NCBI RefSeq assembly: GCF_014645555.1
Contig: NZ_BMLY01000003.1
Span: 490,263-554,262, forward strand
Length of the DNA stretch: 64,000 nucleotides
Reading direction: 5' to 3'
From: Silvimonas amylolytica
Lineage (GTDB): Bacteria > Pseudomonadota > Gammaproteobacteria > Burkholderiales > Chitinibacteraceae
In this document: positions 8,069-18,603 of the stretch, piece by piece
Layout: every line of letters begins with the position of its first letter
Position numbering within the stretch: position 1 is the stretch's first letter
Program-made: the position numbers and the translations under genes
The notes under the pieces: generated by a model
The model's input: the letters and a program-made list of their open reading frames with translations, nothing else
Databases searched by the model: none
Told to the model about the DNA's origin: nothing

Positions 8069-8214
8069 TTACGATTTACTCAAGATTTCAGCAAACCGTC
8101 CGGTCTGGGCGGTTTTGCACATGTGCATGGCAGCATGACTGTTACTGACTGCCGGCGCCTGGTCCGTCTTCTGTCTTTCTTCAAAACAATCATTTCCATG
8201 TTGCGGGGGCACTC

Positions 8215-9390
8215 ATGCGTGCAAACACGAACCGGTTTCCTTTACGTCTAACGACTCTGGCCGCGCTGGCGGCCGTGTCGGTCCTCAGTGCATGCGGCGA
8301 CAAACCTGCCGCAGGTGCTGGGGGCGCAGGTCAAACGCCAGAAGTGGGCGTCGTGACCATTGCAGCCCAGAACCTGCCGCTGTCGGTTGAGCTGCCAGGC
8401 CGCGTTAACCCGGTCCGCGTGGCCGAAGTACGCGCCCGTGCCGCCGGCATTGTACTCAAGCAAACCTTTGTTGAAGGCAGTGATGTCAAAGCGGGGCAGG
8501 TACTGTTCCGTATTGATCCGGCACCGCTGCAGGCCACATACGATAGCGCCACGGCCGCTGTCGCCAAGGCCGATGCCACGCTGGCCCAAAACAAACTGCA
8601 AGAATCGCGCTATCGCGAACTGGCGCCGGTGCAGGCCGTCAGCAAGCAGGATTACGACAACGCGCAGATCGCCGTGAAGCAGGCGGAAGCCGATCTGGCC
8701 TCCGCGAAAGCGACGCAGCAAACTGCGCGCCTGAATCTGGGCTACACCACCGTCACCTCCCCGATTTCCGGTCGTGTGGGCAAGGCGCAAGTGACCGAAG
8801 GTGCGCTGGTCGGGCAGGGCGATGCCACGCTGATGGCCACCGTCACCCAGACGGATCCGATTTACGTGGATGTGACGCAATCGAGCACTGAAGTCCTGCG
8901 TCTGCGCCGTTCGCTGCAGGCTGGCAAGGTCAAGGGCGTGGATGGGGCCGTGCCGGTCAAACTGACGCTGGAAGACGGCTCTACTTACCCGCAAGCCGGC
9001 AAGCTGCTGTTCTCTGATATCACCGTTGACCAGACCACCGGCATGGTGACGCTGCGTGCTGAGTTCCCGAACCCGAACCATGATCTGCTGCCGGGTATGT
9101 ACGTGCGTGCACATCTCTCGCAAGCCGTACAGGATAACGCGCTGACCGTGCCGCAGATGGGCGTGCAACGCACCTCCAGCGGCGACGCTACCGTCATGCT
9201 GGTGAACCAGGAAGGCAAGGTTGAAGTGCGTCCGGTCGTGGCAGATACCGCCATTGGCAATGTATGGGTCGTGACCAAGGGTCTGCAAGCTGGCGACAAG
9301 GTGATCGTCTCCGGTCTGCAAAAGATCAAGCCCGGTGTGGCAGTCAAGACAGTCGACGCGAACGCTTCTGCGCCCGCTGCTGCCAAGTAA
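8215..9390 (+). CDS. acrA: RND efflux periplasmic adaptor (AcrA/MexA family lipoprotein)
   Basis: The 391-residue protein has a lipoprotein signal ending in LSAC with the lipidated Cys at 27. The lipoyl domain halves (VEVRARAAGIVLKQTFVEGSDVKAGQ and TVTSPISGRVGKAQVTEGALVG) flank a coiled-coil hairpin at about residues 100-170. Beta-barrel and membrane-proximal domains follow. The adaptor links the inner-membrane RND pump to the outer-membrane channel. It is the first gene of the operon, 15 bp before acrB. Confidence 0.95.
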   Translation: MRANTNRFPLRLTTLAALAAVSVLSACGDKPAAGAGGAGQTPEVGVVTIAAQNLPLSVELPGRVNPVRVAEVRARAAGIVLKQTFVEGSDVKAGQVLFRIDPAPLQATYDSATAAVAKADATLAQNKLQESRYRELAPVQAVSKQDYDNAQIAVKQAEADLASAKATQQTARLNLGYTTVTSPISGRVGKAQVTEGALVGQGDATLMATVTQTDPIYVDVTQSSTEVLRLRRSLQAGKVKGVDGAVPVKLTLEDGSTYPQAGKLLFSDITVDQTTGMVTLRAEFPNPNHDLLPGMYVRAHLSQAVQDNALTVPQMGVQRTSSGDATVMLVNQEGKVEVRPVVADTAIGNVWVVTKGLQAGDKVIVSGLQKIKPGVAVKTVDANASAPAAAK

Positions 9391-9405
9391 CGGGGGAGAG
9401 ACCTC

Positions 9406-12400
9406 ATGGCTCGTTTTTTTATTGATCGCCCGATTTTTGCGTGGGTGATTGCCATTGTCATCATGCTGGCCGGCTTGTTGTCGATCCGCACGCTGGCTGT
9501 GTCGCAATACCCGCCCATTGCACCGCCTTCGGTGGCCATTACCGCCACCTACCCGGGTGCATCGGCCAAGACCGTGGAAGACACGGTCACCCAGGTCATC
9601 GAACAACAGATGAACGGGATCGACAACCTGGAATACATGGCGTCCACCAGTGACTCCTCGGGTGCCGTTTCCATCACGCTGACCTTCAAGAATGGCACCA
9701 ACCCGGACATTGCCCAGGTGCAGGTGCAGAACAAGCTGCAACTGGCTACCCCGCTGTTGCCGCAAGAAGTGCAGCAACAAGGTATTCGCGTTGCCAAGGC
9801 CACCAAGAACTTCATGATGGTGCTGGGCTTTGTGTCTACCGACGGCAGCATGACGCGCAATGACCTTGGCGATTACCTCAACGCCAACGTCAAAGACCCG
9901 ATCAGCCGCGTGGAAGGTGTGGGTGACGTCACCGTGTTCGGCTCCCAATACGCCATGCGTATATGGCTGAACCCGGACAAGCTCGCCAGCTTCCAGTTGA
10001 CAGTGCTGGATGTCTCCAACGCCATTTCTGCCCAGAACGTACAGGTGTCCGCCGGTCAGTTGGGCGGCGCGCCGTCCGTGCCGGGCCAGCAACTGAATGC
10101 CACGATCACCGCACAAACCCGTCTGCAAACCGCAGATGAGTTTGGCAACATTCTGTTGAAGGTGAATACAGACGGCTCGCAAGTGCGTCTGCGTGATGTA
10201 GCGCGTATGGAACTGGGCGGTGAAGACTATTCGATCCTGACCCGCTACAACGGCAAGCCGGCTTCCGGTCTGGCGATCAAGCTGGCTACCGGCGCCAACG
10301 CGCTGCAAACCGCTGACGCCGTGCGCGCCAAAGTGGACGATCTGCAAAAGTATTTCCCGCAGTCGCTCAAGGTGGTTTACCCGTACGACACCACCCCGTT
10401 CGTGAAGATTTCGATCGAAGAAGTGGTGAAGACGCTGGCTGAAGCCATCGTGCTGGTGTTCCTGGTGATGTATCTGTTCTTGCAGAACTTCCGCGCTACG
10501 CTGATCCCGACGATCGCGGTGCCGGTGGTATTGCTGGGTACGTTTGGCGTGCTGGCTGCGGCCGGGTTCTCCATCAACACGCTGACGATGTTCGGTATGG
10601 TGCTGGCCATCGGCTTGCTGGTGGACGATGCGATTGTCGTGGTGGAAAACGTCGAACGGGTGATGAGCGAAGAAGGTCTTTCGCCCAAGGAAGCCACGCG
10701 TAAATCCATGGGCCAGATCACAGGCGCGCTGGTTGGTATTGCGCTGGTGCTGTCTGCCGTGTTTGTGCCGATGGCGTTCTTTGGTGGCTCCACCGGTGCG
10801 ATTTACCGTCAGTTCTCCATCACCATTGTGTCGTCCATGGTGCTGTCGGTGCTGGTCGCCTTGATTCTGACCCCGGCGCTGTGCGCGACCATTCTCAAAC
10901 CCATTGAGAAAGGCCATCACGCGGTCGATACCGGTTTCTTTGGCTGGTTCAACCGCAAGTTTGATGCGGGCAACCTCAAGTACCAATCCACCGTGCGCCG
11001 CATTCTGGGCCGCTCGGGCCGTTTCCTGGCGATCTATCTGGTCATTATCGGCATCATGGTGTTCTTGATGATGCGTCTGCCGACCTCGTTCTTGCCGGAC
11101 GAAGATCAGGGCATTCTGTTCACGCAAGTGCAGTTGCCAGTGGGTGCCACGCAAGAACAGGCCATCAAGACGATCGAGAAAATGGAACACCATTTCCTCG
11201 TCGATGAAAAAGACAATGTCGAATCTGTGTTCTCGGTGGCGGGCTTCAGTTTTGCCGGTCGTGGCCAGAACATGGGTCTTGCGTTTGTCCGCCTGAAAGA
11301 CTGGAAGGAACGCGGCAGCGCATCCCAGAAGGTGGGAGCCATTGCCGGTCGTGCCATGGGTGCGTTCTCGCAGTTCAAGGAAGCCGTCGCGTTTGCCTTT
11401 GCCCCGCCTGCGGTGCTGGAGCTGGGTAACGCCACCGGTTTCGACTTGCAGTTGCAGGATCGCGGTAACGTCGGTCACGCCAAGCTGATGGAAGCCCGCA
11501 ACATGTTGCTGGGCATGGCCGCCAAGAGCACCGACGTGGTCGCAGTACGCCCCAACGGCATGGATGACACGCCGCAGTACAAGGTGGAAGTCGACAAAGA
11601 AAAAGCGTCTGCGCTGGGTTTGTCGCTGTCTGACATCAACAAGACGCTGTCGACCGCCTGGGGTTCGAGCTATGTGAACGACTTTATCGACAAGGGCCGT
11701 GTGAAGAAGGTGTATGTGCAGGCTGACGCACCGTATCGCATGCTGCCGTCCGATATCGATAACTGGTACGTCCGCAATGCCAAGGGCCAGATGGTGCCGT
11801 TCTCAGCCTTCGCCTCTGCGCACTGGGAATACGGTTCGCCGAAGCTTGAGCGCTACAACGGGGTGTCGTCGGTTGAACTGCTGGGTTCGCCAGCACCGGG
11901 CAAGTCCACCGGTCAGGCCATGAAAGCCATGGAAGACATGATCGCCAAGCTGCCTCCGGGCATCGGCTATGAGTGGACCGGTTTGTCGTACGAAGAAAAG
12001 CGCTCTGGTTCGCAAGCGCCGGCTCTGTACGCGATCTCTATCCTGGTGGTGTTCCTGTGTCTGGCCGCGTTGTATGAAAGCTGGTCCATCCCGTTCTCCG
12101 TCATGCTGGTGGTGCCGTTAGGTGTGGTGGGTGCGTTGCTGGCAGCAACCGGTCGCGGCCTTTCCAACGACGTGTACTTCCAGGTGGGTCTGCTGACGAC
12201 CATCGGTCTGTCGGCCAAGAACGCGATTCTGATCGTGGAATTTGCCAAGGAACTGCATGAGAACGGCATGAGCCTCGTGGAAGCGACGCTGGAAGCCATC
12301 CGCATGCGGCTGCGCCCGATCCTGATGACGTCCATTGCGTTCATTCTGGGTGTGCTGCCGCTGGTGATTGCCAATGGCGCGGGCTCCGGTAGCCAGAACG

Positions 12401-12576
12401 CCATCGGTACCGGCGTGGCGGGTGGCATGATCACCGCGACCGTCCTGGCGATCTTCTTCGTGCCGATCTTCTTTGTGGTGGTGCACAAGGTGTTCAAGGT
12501 CAAGGACCGCGCGCCGCTGCACCCGAACAGCAGTCTGCATGGTCATGCACCTGCCGAGGAAAACAACAATGGTTAA
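9406..12576 (+). CDS. acrB: RND multidrug efflux transporter (AcrB/MexB, HAE1 family)
   Basis: The 1056-residue protein starts [17 protein letters not shown] and has twelve membrane helices with two large periplasmic loops. The proton-relay region of helix 4 carries the paired acidic residues in [16 protein letters not shown]. Other HAE1 signatures are [43 protein letters not shown] and, in helix 10-11, [20 protein letters not shown]. It exports hydrophobic drugs, dyes and detergents by proton antiport. Its end overlaps the start of the outer-membrane gene by 8 bp. Confidence 0.97.
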   Translation: MARFFIDRPIFAWVIAIVIMLAGLLSIRTLAVSQYPPIAPPSVAITATYPGASAKTVEDTVTQVIEQQMNGIDNLEYMASTSDSSGAVSITLTFKNGTNPDIAQVQVQNKLQLATPLLPQEVQQQGIRVAKATKNFMMVLGFVSTDGSMTRNDLGDYLNANVKDPISRVEGVGDVTVFGSQYAMRIWLNPDKLASFQLTVLDVSNAISAQNVQVSAGQLGGAPSVPGQQLNATITAQTRLQTADEFGNILLKVNTDGSQVRLRDVARMELGGEDYSILTRYNGKPASGLAIKLATGANALQTADAVRAKVDDLQKYFPQSLKVVYPYDTTPFVKISIEEVVKTLAEAIVLVFLVMYLFLQNFRATLIPTIAVPVVLLGTFGVLAAAGFSINTLTMFGMVLAIGLLVDDAIVVVENVERVMSEEGLSPKEATRKSMGQITGALVGIALVLSAVFVPMAFFGGSTGAIYRQFSITIVSSMVLSVLVALILTPALCATILKPIEKGHHAVDTGFFGWFNRKFDAGNLKYQSTVRRILGRSGRFLAIYLVIIGIMVFLMMRLPTSFLPDEDQGILFTQVQLPVGATQEQAIKTIEKMEHHFLVDEKDNVESVFSVAGFSFAGRGQNMGLAFVRLKDWKERGSASQKVGAIAGRAMGAFSQFKEAVAFAFAPPAVLELGNATGFDLQLQDRGNVGHAKLMEARNMLLGMAAKSTDVVAVRPNGMDDTPQYKVEVDKEKASALGLSLSDINKTLSTAWGSSYVNDFIDKGRVKKVYVQADAPYRMLPSDIDNWYVRNAKGQMVPFSAFASAHWEYGSPKLERYNGVSSVELLGSPAPGKSTGQAMKAMEDMIAKLPPGIGYEWTGLSYEEKRSGSQAPALYAISILVVFLCLAALYESWSIPFSVMLVVPLGVVGALLAATGRGLSNDVYFQVGLLTTIGLSAKNAILIVEFAKELHENGMSLVEATLEAIRMRLRPILMTSIAFILGVLPLVIANGAGSGSQNAIGTGVAGGMITATVLAIFFVPIFFVVVHKVFKVKDRAPLHPNSSLHGHAPAEENNNG

Positions 12577-14050
12577 GCAATATAAAAACCTGATGCTGGC
12601 CGCGGCCATGGCCGCTGCACTCTCGGCGTGCTCCATGGCGCCGACCTACCAGCGCCCGGCCGCACCGGTCAACGGTGCGTTCCCGAGCGGTGGCGACTAC
12701 GGCACTGCCAGTGCTCCGGCCGCTGCCGGCGACAAGCAAACGCTGGCAGCCGATATTGGCTGGCGCAACTTCTTTGCCGATGCCCGCCTGCAAAAGCTGA
12801 TCGAACTGGCGCTGGTGAATAACCGTGACTACCGCGTGGCCGCGCTGCAAGTTGAGAAAGCCCGCGCACAGTACCAGGTGCAGCGCGCTGATCTGTTCCC
12901 GACCGTGAATGCCGCAGCGGGGGGCACGCGTGCTCATACGCCGGCTGATCTTTCCAGCACCGGTGCGCAATTCACCGGCGGTTCGTATTCGGCCAATCTG
13001 GGCTTTACGGCGTATGAGCTGGACTTGTTTGGTCGTGTGCAAAGCCTGAAGAACGAAGCGCTGGAAAGCTATTTTGCGACGACTGAAGCGCAACGTGCAT
13101 CGCAGATTGCACTGGTCGCGGAGGTTGCCAGCCAGTATTTGACGTTCCAGGCCGCTGAAGAACAGCTCAAGCTCTCGCAAGACACGATGGCCTCTTACCA
13201 GCACACGCTGGATCTGACGCAGAAGCGTTTCGATGTCGGTGCCTCATCTGCCATCGAACTGGCCGCAGCGCGCACACAGGTCAATACTGCCCAGGCGTCG
13301 ACCGCTGCAGCCCAGTTGCAACGTGCGCAAGCTGAAAACGCCCTGGTGCTGTTGGTCGGTGAGCCGTTGCCGGCTGACCTGCCTGCAGCACAAGATCTGG
13401 GGACGGAAAACCTGCTGACCGACATGCCTGCCGGGGTGCCGAGCGATCTGCTGGAACGCCGGCCGGACATCTTGCAGGCCGAGCACACGCTCAAAGCTGC
13501 CAATGCCGATATTGGTGCCGCCCGCGCGAATTTCTTCCCGCGGATTACGCTGACAGGCAGTTATGGTACGTCCAGTGCGGAACTCTCCAACCTCTTCAAG
13601 GCCGGTCAGACCGCATGGAGTTTTGCGCCATCGATTACGCTGCCGATCTTTGATGCCGGCCGCAATATCGCCAATCTGGACATCAGCAAGACCAGCGAGA
13701 AAATCGCTGTCGCGCAGTATGAGAAGTCTATCCAGTCGGCTTTCCGTGAAGTCTCTGACGCATTGGCCGCACGTAATCTGCTAGACCAGCAGATCACTGC
13801 GCAACAAGCGCTGGTGCAGTCGGAAAGCGACCGGTATGAACTCTCCCGGTTGCGTTTTGTGAAAGGCGTGGACAGCTATCTGGCGGCACTGGATGCCCAG
13901 CGCTCGTTGTTCACGGCTGAGCAAAACCTGATCACGCTGCGCTTGTCGCGCCTGAACAATCTGGTGACCTTGTACAAGGTGCTGGGTGGTGGCTGGGTGG
14001 AGTCGACGGGTACGGTGCCCGCGGCCCCTGGTAGCAGCGCAAACAGCTAG
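12569..14050 (+). CDS. oprM: Outer-membrane efflux channel lipoprotein (OprM/NodT family)
   Basis: The 493-residue protein has a lipoprotein signal with ALSAC and Cys at 21. Two TolC/OEP repeats follow, including [50 protein letters not shown] and a late [19 protein letters not shown]. It provides the channel for the AcrAB-type pump. ATG 12569 (lipoprotein signal, eight-base overlap with acrB) is preferred to an upstream start within acrB. The symbol indicates family only. Confidence 0.93.
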   Translation: MVKQYKNLMLAAAMAAALSACSMAPTYQRPAAPVNGAFPSGGDYGTASAPAAAGDKQTLAADIGWRNFFADARLQKLIELALVNNRDYRVAALQVEKARAQYQVQRADLFPTVNAAAGGTRAHTPADLSSTGAQFTGGSYSANLGFTAYELDLFGRVQSLKNEALESYFATTEAQRASQIALVAEVASQYLTFQAAEEQLKLSQDTMASYQHTLDLTQKRFDVGASSAIELAAARTQVNTAQASTAAAQLQRAQAENALVLLVGEPLPADLPAAQDLGTENLLTDMPAGVPSDLLERRPDILQAEHTLKAANADIGAARANFFPRITLTGSYGTSSAELSNLFKAGQTAWSFAPSITLPIFDAGRNIANLDISKTSEKIAVAQYEKSIQSAFREVSDALAARNLLDQQITAQQALVQSESDRYELSRLRFVKGVDSYLAALDAQRSLFTAEQNLITLRLSRLNNLVTLYKVLGGGWVESTGTVPAAPGSSANS

Positions 14051-14079
14051 GCGTGTATCGATCGCAACAGCGTTAAAAC

Positions 14080-14110
14080 AAAAGCCCCACCCTGATCCGG
14101 TGGGGCTTTT
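14080..14110. terminator. Terminator after the RND efflux operon
   Basis: A 12-bp perfect stem, AAAAGCCCCACC/GGTGGGGCTTTT, has a seven-base loop and ends in T. It can also stop the convergent peroxiredoxin transcript. Confidence 0.9.
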
Positions 14111-14134
14111 TCATTATTGGGCTTGTCTGGCGGC

Positions 14135-14695
14135 TCAGTTTTCCACATTCACCGGTTTGCCGGCTTTCCAGTCCTGCAGCGCCTTGATGGTGTTGGCGAC
14201 GTGTTTGTCCGGGTTCATCGCTTGATAGGAGTAGATGATCTTGCCATCTGGCGTGATCACGTAAGAGACCCGGTCGGCATAGCTGGTTTTGAGCGCCAGT
14301 ACCGCGTCGTAAGACTTCATGATTTTCTGGTCGGCATCACTGGCTACCGGAAACTTGCTGCGGCATTCGGAGACAGAGAACTTGTTCAGCGTTTCAATCT
14401 TGTCAGCCGATACGCCAATGACGGTGGCACCCAACGATTTGTATTGATCTACCGCATCGGCAAAGTCATGGGCTTCGATTGTGCAGCCCGTTGTGAAGGC
14501 GGCCGGGTAGAAGTAAAGCACGACCGGGCCTTTCTTGAGTGCGTCAGCCAGGTTGTAGTTGTACACCTTGCCGCCCAGCGAGGCCTGCGTGGTAAAGTCC
14601 GGCGCGGTTGTGCCATTGGGCAGGGCGGCAAAGCTCAGAGTGGGCAGCAGTATGGCCGCAGTGATCAGTGCCAGGTGTTGTTTAAGTTGTTTCAT
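14135..14695 (-). CDS. Exported peroxiredoxin (AhpC/TSA, Bcp-like)
   Basis: The 186-residue protein has a Sec signal peptide (residues 1-24, ending PTLSFA). Its thioredoxin-fold domain has YFYPAAFTTGCTIEAHDF, with the peroxidatic Cys at 71 in the P-x3-T-x2-C motif, and a possible resolving Cys at 111. It should reduce peroxides in the periplasm, which is unusual because most Bcp-type enzymes are cytoplasmic. GGAG lies five bases before ATG 14695. No thiol reductant partner is encoded nearby. Confidence 0.88.
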   Translation of the reverse strand: MKQLKQHLALITAAILLPTLSFAALPNGTTAPDFTTQASLGGKVYNYNLADALKKGPVVLYFYPAAFTTGCTIEAHDFADAVDQYKSLGATVIGVSADKIETLNKFSVSECRSKFPVASDADQKIMKSYDAVLALKTSYADRVSYVITPDGKIIYSYQAMNPDKHVANTIKALQDWKAGKPVNVEN

Positions 14696-14846
14696 GCAAG
14701 CTCCTGTGTTGCACAATGCGGCGTGGATCACCTATTGATCCGTGCACCGTTTGCTCCATATTAAAGCTACATCAGGTTACAGTGATGAACCCTGCGGCAC
14801 GCCGCCTGTTTTGCTGCATCGACCATAAAACCGAGTCATCGCATCC

Positions 14847-15866
14847 ATGTCCGAGCCCGTAAAAGTGCCGTACGGCAGCAAGATTGATATTGCTTCCTTG
14901 TTGATTGCTGCTGCATTTCTCTTCGCTTCGCTAGCGCTCAACCTCATCCCGGCTTTGTTTGCCGGCATGATTACCTTCATCCTGATTCATGCCTTTGCGC
15001 CCGTCGTATCCCGCCTGGCCAACGGCTCTCGCGGGCGCTTGCTGGCCGCTTTGCTGCTGGCGGCCATCATCGTCGCGGCGATGGTGGGGTTGTCCCTGGC
15101 CGCATCAGCCTTTGTCCGCAGCGAAACGGGCTTGTCGGCGCTGTTTCAGAAAATGGCGCAGATTCTGGATGACGCCTCAGACACCTTGCCCGATAGCCTG
15201 GCGTCTTACTTACCCAATAACGCGGAAGAAGCGCGGCAGATGACAGTGGAATGGCTGCGTACCCATTCGACTGAAATGCGGCTGTTTGGTGCGCAAGCGG
15301 GCAAAGTTTTTGTTCATGCGTTGATTGGTCTGGTCATTGGCGCACTGGTCGCCATCCACGACATCATGCCGGAAGAAAGCTGCAAGCCGCTGGCCGCTGC
15401 CTTGCGTTGCCGGACGCGCATGTTCACGCGGTCATTCCGCCAGGTGGTGGTGGCGCAAATCCGGATCTCCGCGCTTAACACCTTTTTTACTGCGCTGTAT
15501 TTGATGGTGGTGTTGCCACTGTGCGGTGTGCATTTGCCCCTGACCAAAACCATGGTGCTGGTCGCCTTCATTGTGGGGTTGTTGCCGGTGATCGGCAATT
15601 TGATCTCCAATACCGTGATCTTTGTGGTTAGCTTGTCGCATTCGCTACCTATTGCAGTGGCGTCGCTCGTGTTCCTGATTGTCATTCACAAGCTGGAATA
15701 CTTCCTGAACGCGCGCATCGTGGGTAGTCGTATCCATGCTAGCGCGTGGGAGTTGCTGCTGGCCATGCTGATGCTGGAAACCATGTTCGGCATTGCCGGG
15801 CTGGCCGCAGCGCCAGTCTTTTACGCTTACCTCAAAAGTGAACTGGCGCTGCGCGATCTGGTGTAA
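14847..15866 (+). CDS. AI-2E/PerM-family membrane protein
   Basis: The 339-residue protein has about seven or eight hydrophobic helices and the family organisation. An N-terminal pair of helices is followed by a polar loop (residues 90-145), then the conserved VAQIRISALNTFFTALYL, a pore-like GLLPVIGNLISN and the C-terminal HKLEYFLNARIVGSRIHASAWELLLAML. Family members have been linked to autoinducer-2 export or sodium/proton exchange; the substrate here is unknown. It is transcribed alone, divergent from the peroxiredoxin. Confidence 0.82.
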   Translation: MSEPVKVPYGSKIDIASLLIAAAFLFASLALNLIPALFAGMITFILIHAFAPVVSRLANGSRGRLLAALLLAAIIVAAMVGLSLAASAFVRSETGLSALFQKMAQILDDASDTLPDSLASYLPNNAEEARQMTVEWLRTHSTEMRLFGAQAGKVFVHALIGLVIGALVAIHDIMPEESCKPLAAALRCRTRMFTRSFRQVVVAQIRISALNTFFTALYLMVVLPLCGVHLPLTKTMVLVAFIVGLLPVIGNLISNTVIFVVSLSHSLPIAVASLVFLIVIHKLEYFLNARIVGSRIHASAWELLLAMLMLETMFGIAGLAAAPVFYAYLKSELALRDLV

Positions 15867-15910
15867 GTCCGGCCGTTTTGCCATCGCTGCCGGCTTGTAC
15901 CAATACGTAT

Positions 15911-17113
15911 TTAAACCTGCGCGGTAGCCTGGCCGCAAAGCACGTGTTCCAGTGTCTGCCGCAATAGCCTCAGGCCATCGCGGATTTCCCGTTCGGTGCT
16001 GTTCAGCGCAGGCATGAACCGCAGGCTGTGTGGGCGGGGCGCGTTCAGTAACAAGCCGTTGCGCCGGGCAGCATCAACCACTTGCGGCCCGATGTGCGCA
16101 CCCAGTTCCAGCGCCAGTAACAAACCTGCGCCGCGTACTTCACCCAGGGCCAGATCATGGCTGATCTGGCTGAGTCCATCATGCAGTTGCTGGCCCCGCA
16201 ATTCGACGTTTTCCAGAAAACCAGGTGCCAGCAGGGCGTTCAATACAGCCGTACCGACCGCCGCAGTCAGCGGGTTTCCGGCAAATGTGCCACCTTGATC
16301 ACCAGGCTGGAACACGCTGCAATGTTGTTTGGCCAGTAGCGCAGCGATCGGGACGCCGCCCCCCAGACCTTTGCCCAGCGTCATGATGTCCGGTTCGATC
16401 CCATACTGTTCGTAGGCGAAGAGGGTACCGGTACGGCCGCAACCGGTCTGGATTTCATCCAGAATCAGCAAGAGTTTGTGTTCATCACACAGTGCCCGCA
16501 GGCCACGCATAAACGCCAGCGATGCCGGGTTCACGCCGCCTTCGCCCTGAATGGGTTCGAGCATGATGGCTACGGTTTGCGGGCCGATCAGCGCCTTGAC
16601 GCTATCCAGATCATTGAGCTGGGCCTTTGGAAAACCCGGCACCTGTGGCGGGAAATAGGTATCCCAACCGGGTTTGCCAGACGCCGACATCATTGCAATG
16701 GTGCGGCCATGAAATGCCTTGTCGAAACTGATGACTTCAAACGCGCCATTCTTGTGTAATTGCCCCCACTTGCGCGCCAGCTTGATCGCGCCTTCATTGG
16801 CTTCTGCCCCGGTGTTGCACAAGAACACCTGATCCAGCGCGCTGTGCCGCGTCAGGAGCGTGGCCAGTTCAATTGCCGGCAAGTTATGAAACGCCGGGCT
16901 GGCGGTGATCAGCGTGCTGGCTTGCCGCGCTAGCGCCGCCACCACAATGTCAGGCGCGTGTCCCAGACAATTAACCGCCCAGCCTTGCATCCAGTCCAGA
17001 TAGGCCAGACCCGCTTCGTCGTACAGGTAGGACCCGGCACCACGCACAAACATCACGGGCGGGCGTTCGGTAATCGACATCAGGTACGACGTGTTGCGGT
17101 ACAGGCTGGTCAT
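15911..17113 (-). CDS. argD: Acetylornithine aminotransferase (class III, PLP)
   Basis: The 400-residue enzyme has the class III features [58 protein letters not shown] and [15 protein letters not shown], with the PLP-binding Lys in TLGKGLG. It would convert N-acetylglutamate semialdehyde to N-acetylornithine in arginine synthesis. Succinylornithine or other omega-amino acids are possible substrates. ATG 17113 has GGAGA five bases upstream. The 5' leader carries an intrinsic terminator and a short Arg-rich reading frame, suggesting attenuation. Confidence 0.85.
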   Translation of the reverse strand: MTSLYRNTSYLMSITERPPVMFVRGAGSYLYDEAGLAYLDWMQGWAVNCLGHAPDIVVAALARQASTLITASPAFHNLPAIELATLLTRHSALDQVFLCNTGAEANEGAIKLARKWGQLHKNGAFEVISFDKAFHGRTIAMMSASGKPGWDTYFPPQVPGFPKAQLNDLDSVKALIGPQTVAIMLEPIQGEGGVNPASLAFMRGLRALCDEHKLLLILDEIQTGCGRTGTLFAYEQYGIEPDIMTLGKGLGGGVPIAALLAKQHCSVFQPGDQGGTFAGNPLTAAVGTAVLNALLAPGFLENVELRGQQLHDGLSQISHDLALGEVRGAGLLLALELGAHIGPQVVDAARRNGLLLNAPRPHSLRFMPALNSTEREIRDGLRLLRQTLEHVLCGQATAQV

Positions 17114-17143
17114 TGTCTTCTCCGTGGGCAAAGTACAAAAAGA

Positions 17144-17176
17144 AACGGGCCGCGAGTGATTTGCTCGCGGCCCGTT
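17144..17176 (-). terminator. Intrinsic terminator (attenuator candidate) in the argD leader
   Basis: A perfect 13-bp GC-rich stem has arms 17144-17156 and 17164-17176 around a seven-base loop. On the transcribed strand it is followed by TTTCTTTTTGT. It lies upstream of argD and downstream of a short open frame, the arrangement of an attenuator. Confidence 0.75.
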
Positions 17177-17209
17177 GATCTGGTCTTGTCGGTGATGGCG
17201 CTGGCGGTG

Positions 17210-17317
17210 CTAATCCGCTCTGGCTATCCGACTCGCCCATGGCAACGCGCCACGGCCGGCCGAGGAGGCTCGGGCGGCCGCGTTGTTGCGTCGATTCAGG
17301 GCGATGAATGTAGTCAT
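17210..17317 (-). CDS. Putative 35-codon leader peptide upstream of argD
   Basis: The frame begins MTTFIALNRRNNAAARASS and ends ARAD. It has six Arg and ten Ala codons, including an adjacent Arg pair (codons 9-10). It stops 34 bases before the terminator stem. No Shine-Dalgarno is visible. A TTGACA at 17349-17354 could be the -35 of a promoter starting transcription close to this ATG. The Arg content fits sensing of charged tRNA-Arg, but coding is inferred only from position and composition. Confidence 0.45.
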   Translation of the reverse strand: MTTFIALNRRNNAAARASSAGRGALPWASRIARAD

Positions 17318-17440
17318 GTTTTTTATCGTGCCGGGCAACGGCAGTTCATGTCAACGGGGTAACTGAAAATTTTTTCGATCCTTTCATATGCGCAGATGCA
17401 TCGTGATTCCGTGGATTTAGCCGGTGTTTACTGAAAATGC

Positions 17441-18142
17441 TCACAGGCTCTCAAGCGTCAGGTAATTGCCTTCACGCGGACCGCCCCATTGCGCCAGGGC
17501 GGCGTCGCTTGAGGTGACATGAATGGTTTCTGCCAGCGCTGCCCGTTCCCACGCCTGCATGCCAGGGTGGTCCAGCATCAAGTCGCGGTAAGCTGCTGCG
17601 GCTGGCGGTAATGCCACGTTGTAGCAAAAGAAGCGCCATACCACAGGGGCGAACATTGCATCGGCGACGCTGAAATCACCAAACAGATAGGGTCCTTTAC
17701 CGTGACCAAAACGGGTTTGGCAGTCTTCCCAGATCTGGCAGATACGGATGACGTCGGCCTGGACTGGCGCCGGCAGAGGGCGCCCTTTGGCACGTGCCTG
17801 CACGTTCAAAGGCATTGCATTACGCAGGGCGCCAAAGCCGGCGTGCATTTCGCTGGCCACGCTGCGCGCTACAGCGCGGGCGTGCTTGTCGGCTGGCCAT
17901 GCATGCGGGTAAAGCTCTGCGACGTATTCGCAGATAGCCAGGCTTTCGTACACATGGATGTCATCATCGTGCAGGGCGGGTACAAGGCCGTTATCTGAAT
18001 ATGGCCGATGCGCATCGTTTGGCCCGAGGCCACGGACCTGGACGGGGACTTCCAGAAAGTCGACGCCAAGATGCGTGAGCAATAGCCAGGGGCGCAGCGA
18101 CCATGAAGAATAATTTTTGTTGCCGATGTAAAGCGTGAGCAT
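17441..18142 (-). CDS. Glutathione S-transferase family protein
   Basis: The protein has 233 residues. The N-terminal thioredoxin-like half reads LYIGNKNYSSWSLRPWLLLTHLGV, with a Ser-Ser-Trp-Ser catalytic region, and contains GLVPALHDDDIHVYESLAICEY, the usual glutathione gamma-glutamyl contact. The helical C-terminal half has FGDFSVADAMFAPVVWRF, the conserved Asp box. The substrate is unknown. It lies just downstream of the DUF2917 gene on the same strand (21 bp) and may be cotranscribed with it. Confidence 0.87.
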   Translation of the reverse strand: MLTLYIGNKNYSSWSLRPWLLLTHLGVDFLEVPVQVRGLGPNDAHRPYSDNGLVPALHDDDIHVYESLAICEYVAELYPHAWPADKHARAVARSVASEMHAGFGALRNAMPLNVQARAKGRPLPAPVQADVIRICQIWEDCQTRFGHGKGPYLFGDFSVADAMFAPVVWRFFCYNVALPPAAAAYRDLMLDHPGMQAWERAALAETIHVTSSDAALAQWGGPREGNYLTLESL

Positions 18143-18163
18143 CCGGAAAGCATCCTTGTCGGG

Positions 18164-18487
18164 TTAATACGGTGTGGCTGGTGTAGCTGAACAAATCGCG
18201 CGCCGCCGCAAGTGTCGGGCCAGACGCGATAACTGCATGATGCTCCACAAGGTCAGGTGTAATGGCAGTGGCCGGGTGCGAATGACCCGTAGCGTGCCGT
18301 AGCCCTCAATTAAGGCGCGGCCAGGTGGTAAATCCAGTGTTTCATGGCTAGCCAGTACAAAGTCGCGTGAAATACCACTTACAGTAATCCAGGCCTCACC
18401 CTCATCACAGGTCATGCGGTAGCCCTTGCGCAGGGTGAGTTGCATCAGTGCGCCGTGTTGCAGGATCAGTCTGGTATCGCTGTACAT
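18164..18487 (-). CDS. DUF2917-family protein
   Basis: The 107-residue protein has the DUF2917 pattern: LILQHGALMQLTLRKGYRMTCDEGEAWITVSGISRDFVLASHETLDLPPGR. This is a compact cupin-like beta structure of unknown function. A basic tail follows (RLARHLRRR). In related bacteria it is often divergent from a GcvA-type LysR gene, exactly as here (18604). It is likely controlled by that regulator. Confidence 0.75.
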   Translation of the reverse strand: MYSDTRLILQHGALMQLTLRKGYRMTCDEGEAWITVSGISRDFVLASHETLDLPPGRALIEGYGTLRVIRTRPLPLHLTLWSIMQLSRLARHLRRRAICSATPATPY

Positions 18488-18603
18488 GGTCTGGCCTTTC
18501 TGGTCGCTGTTGGTGTCGTGAGATCACTATATCTTCAGCACATCGTCATAAAAACCGATATATTTTCGATGTTTATGTGAACAAAACTAACATGTGATCC
18601 TGC

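Noticed and set aside
8248..11478. A 1076-codon open frame on the minus strand opposite acrA and acrB
   Set aside because: It is antisense to two well-supported RND genes. The product is His/Gln/Arg-rich without recognisable domains, which is typical of a frame opened by biased codon use.
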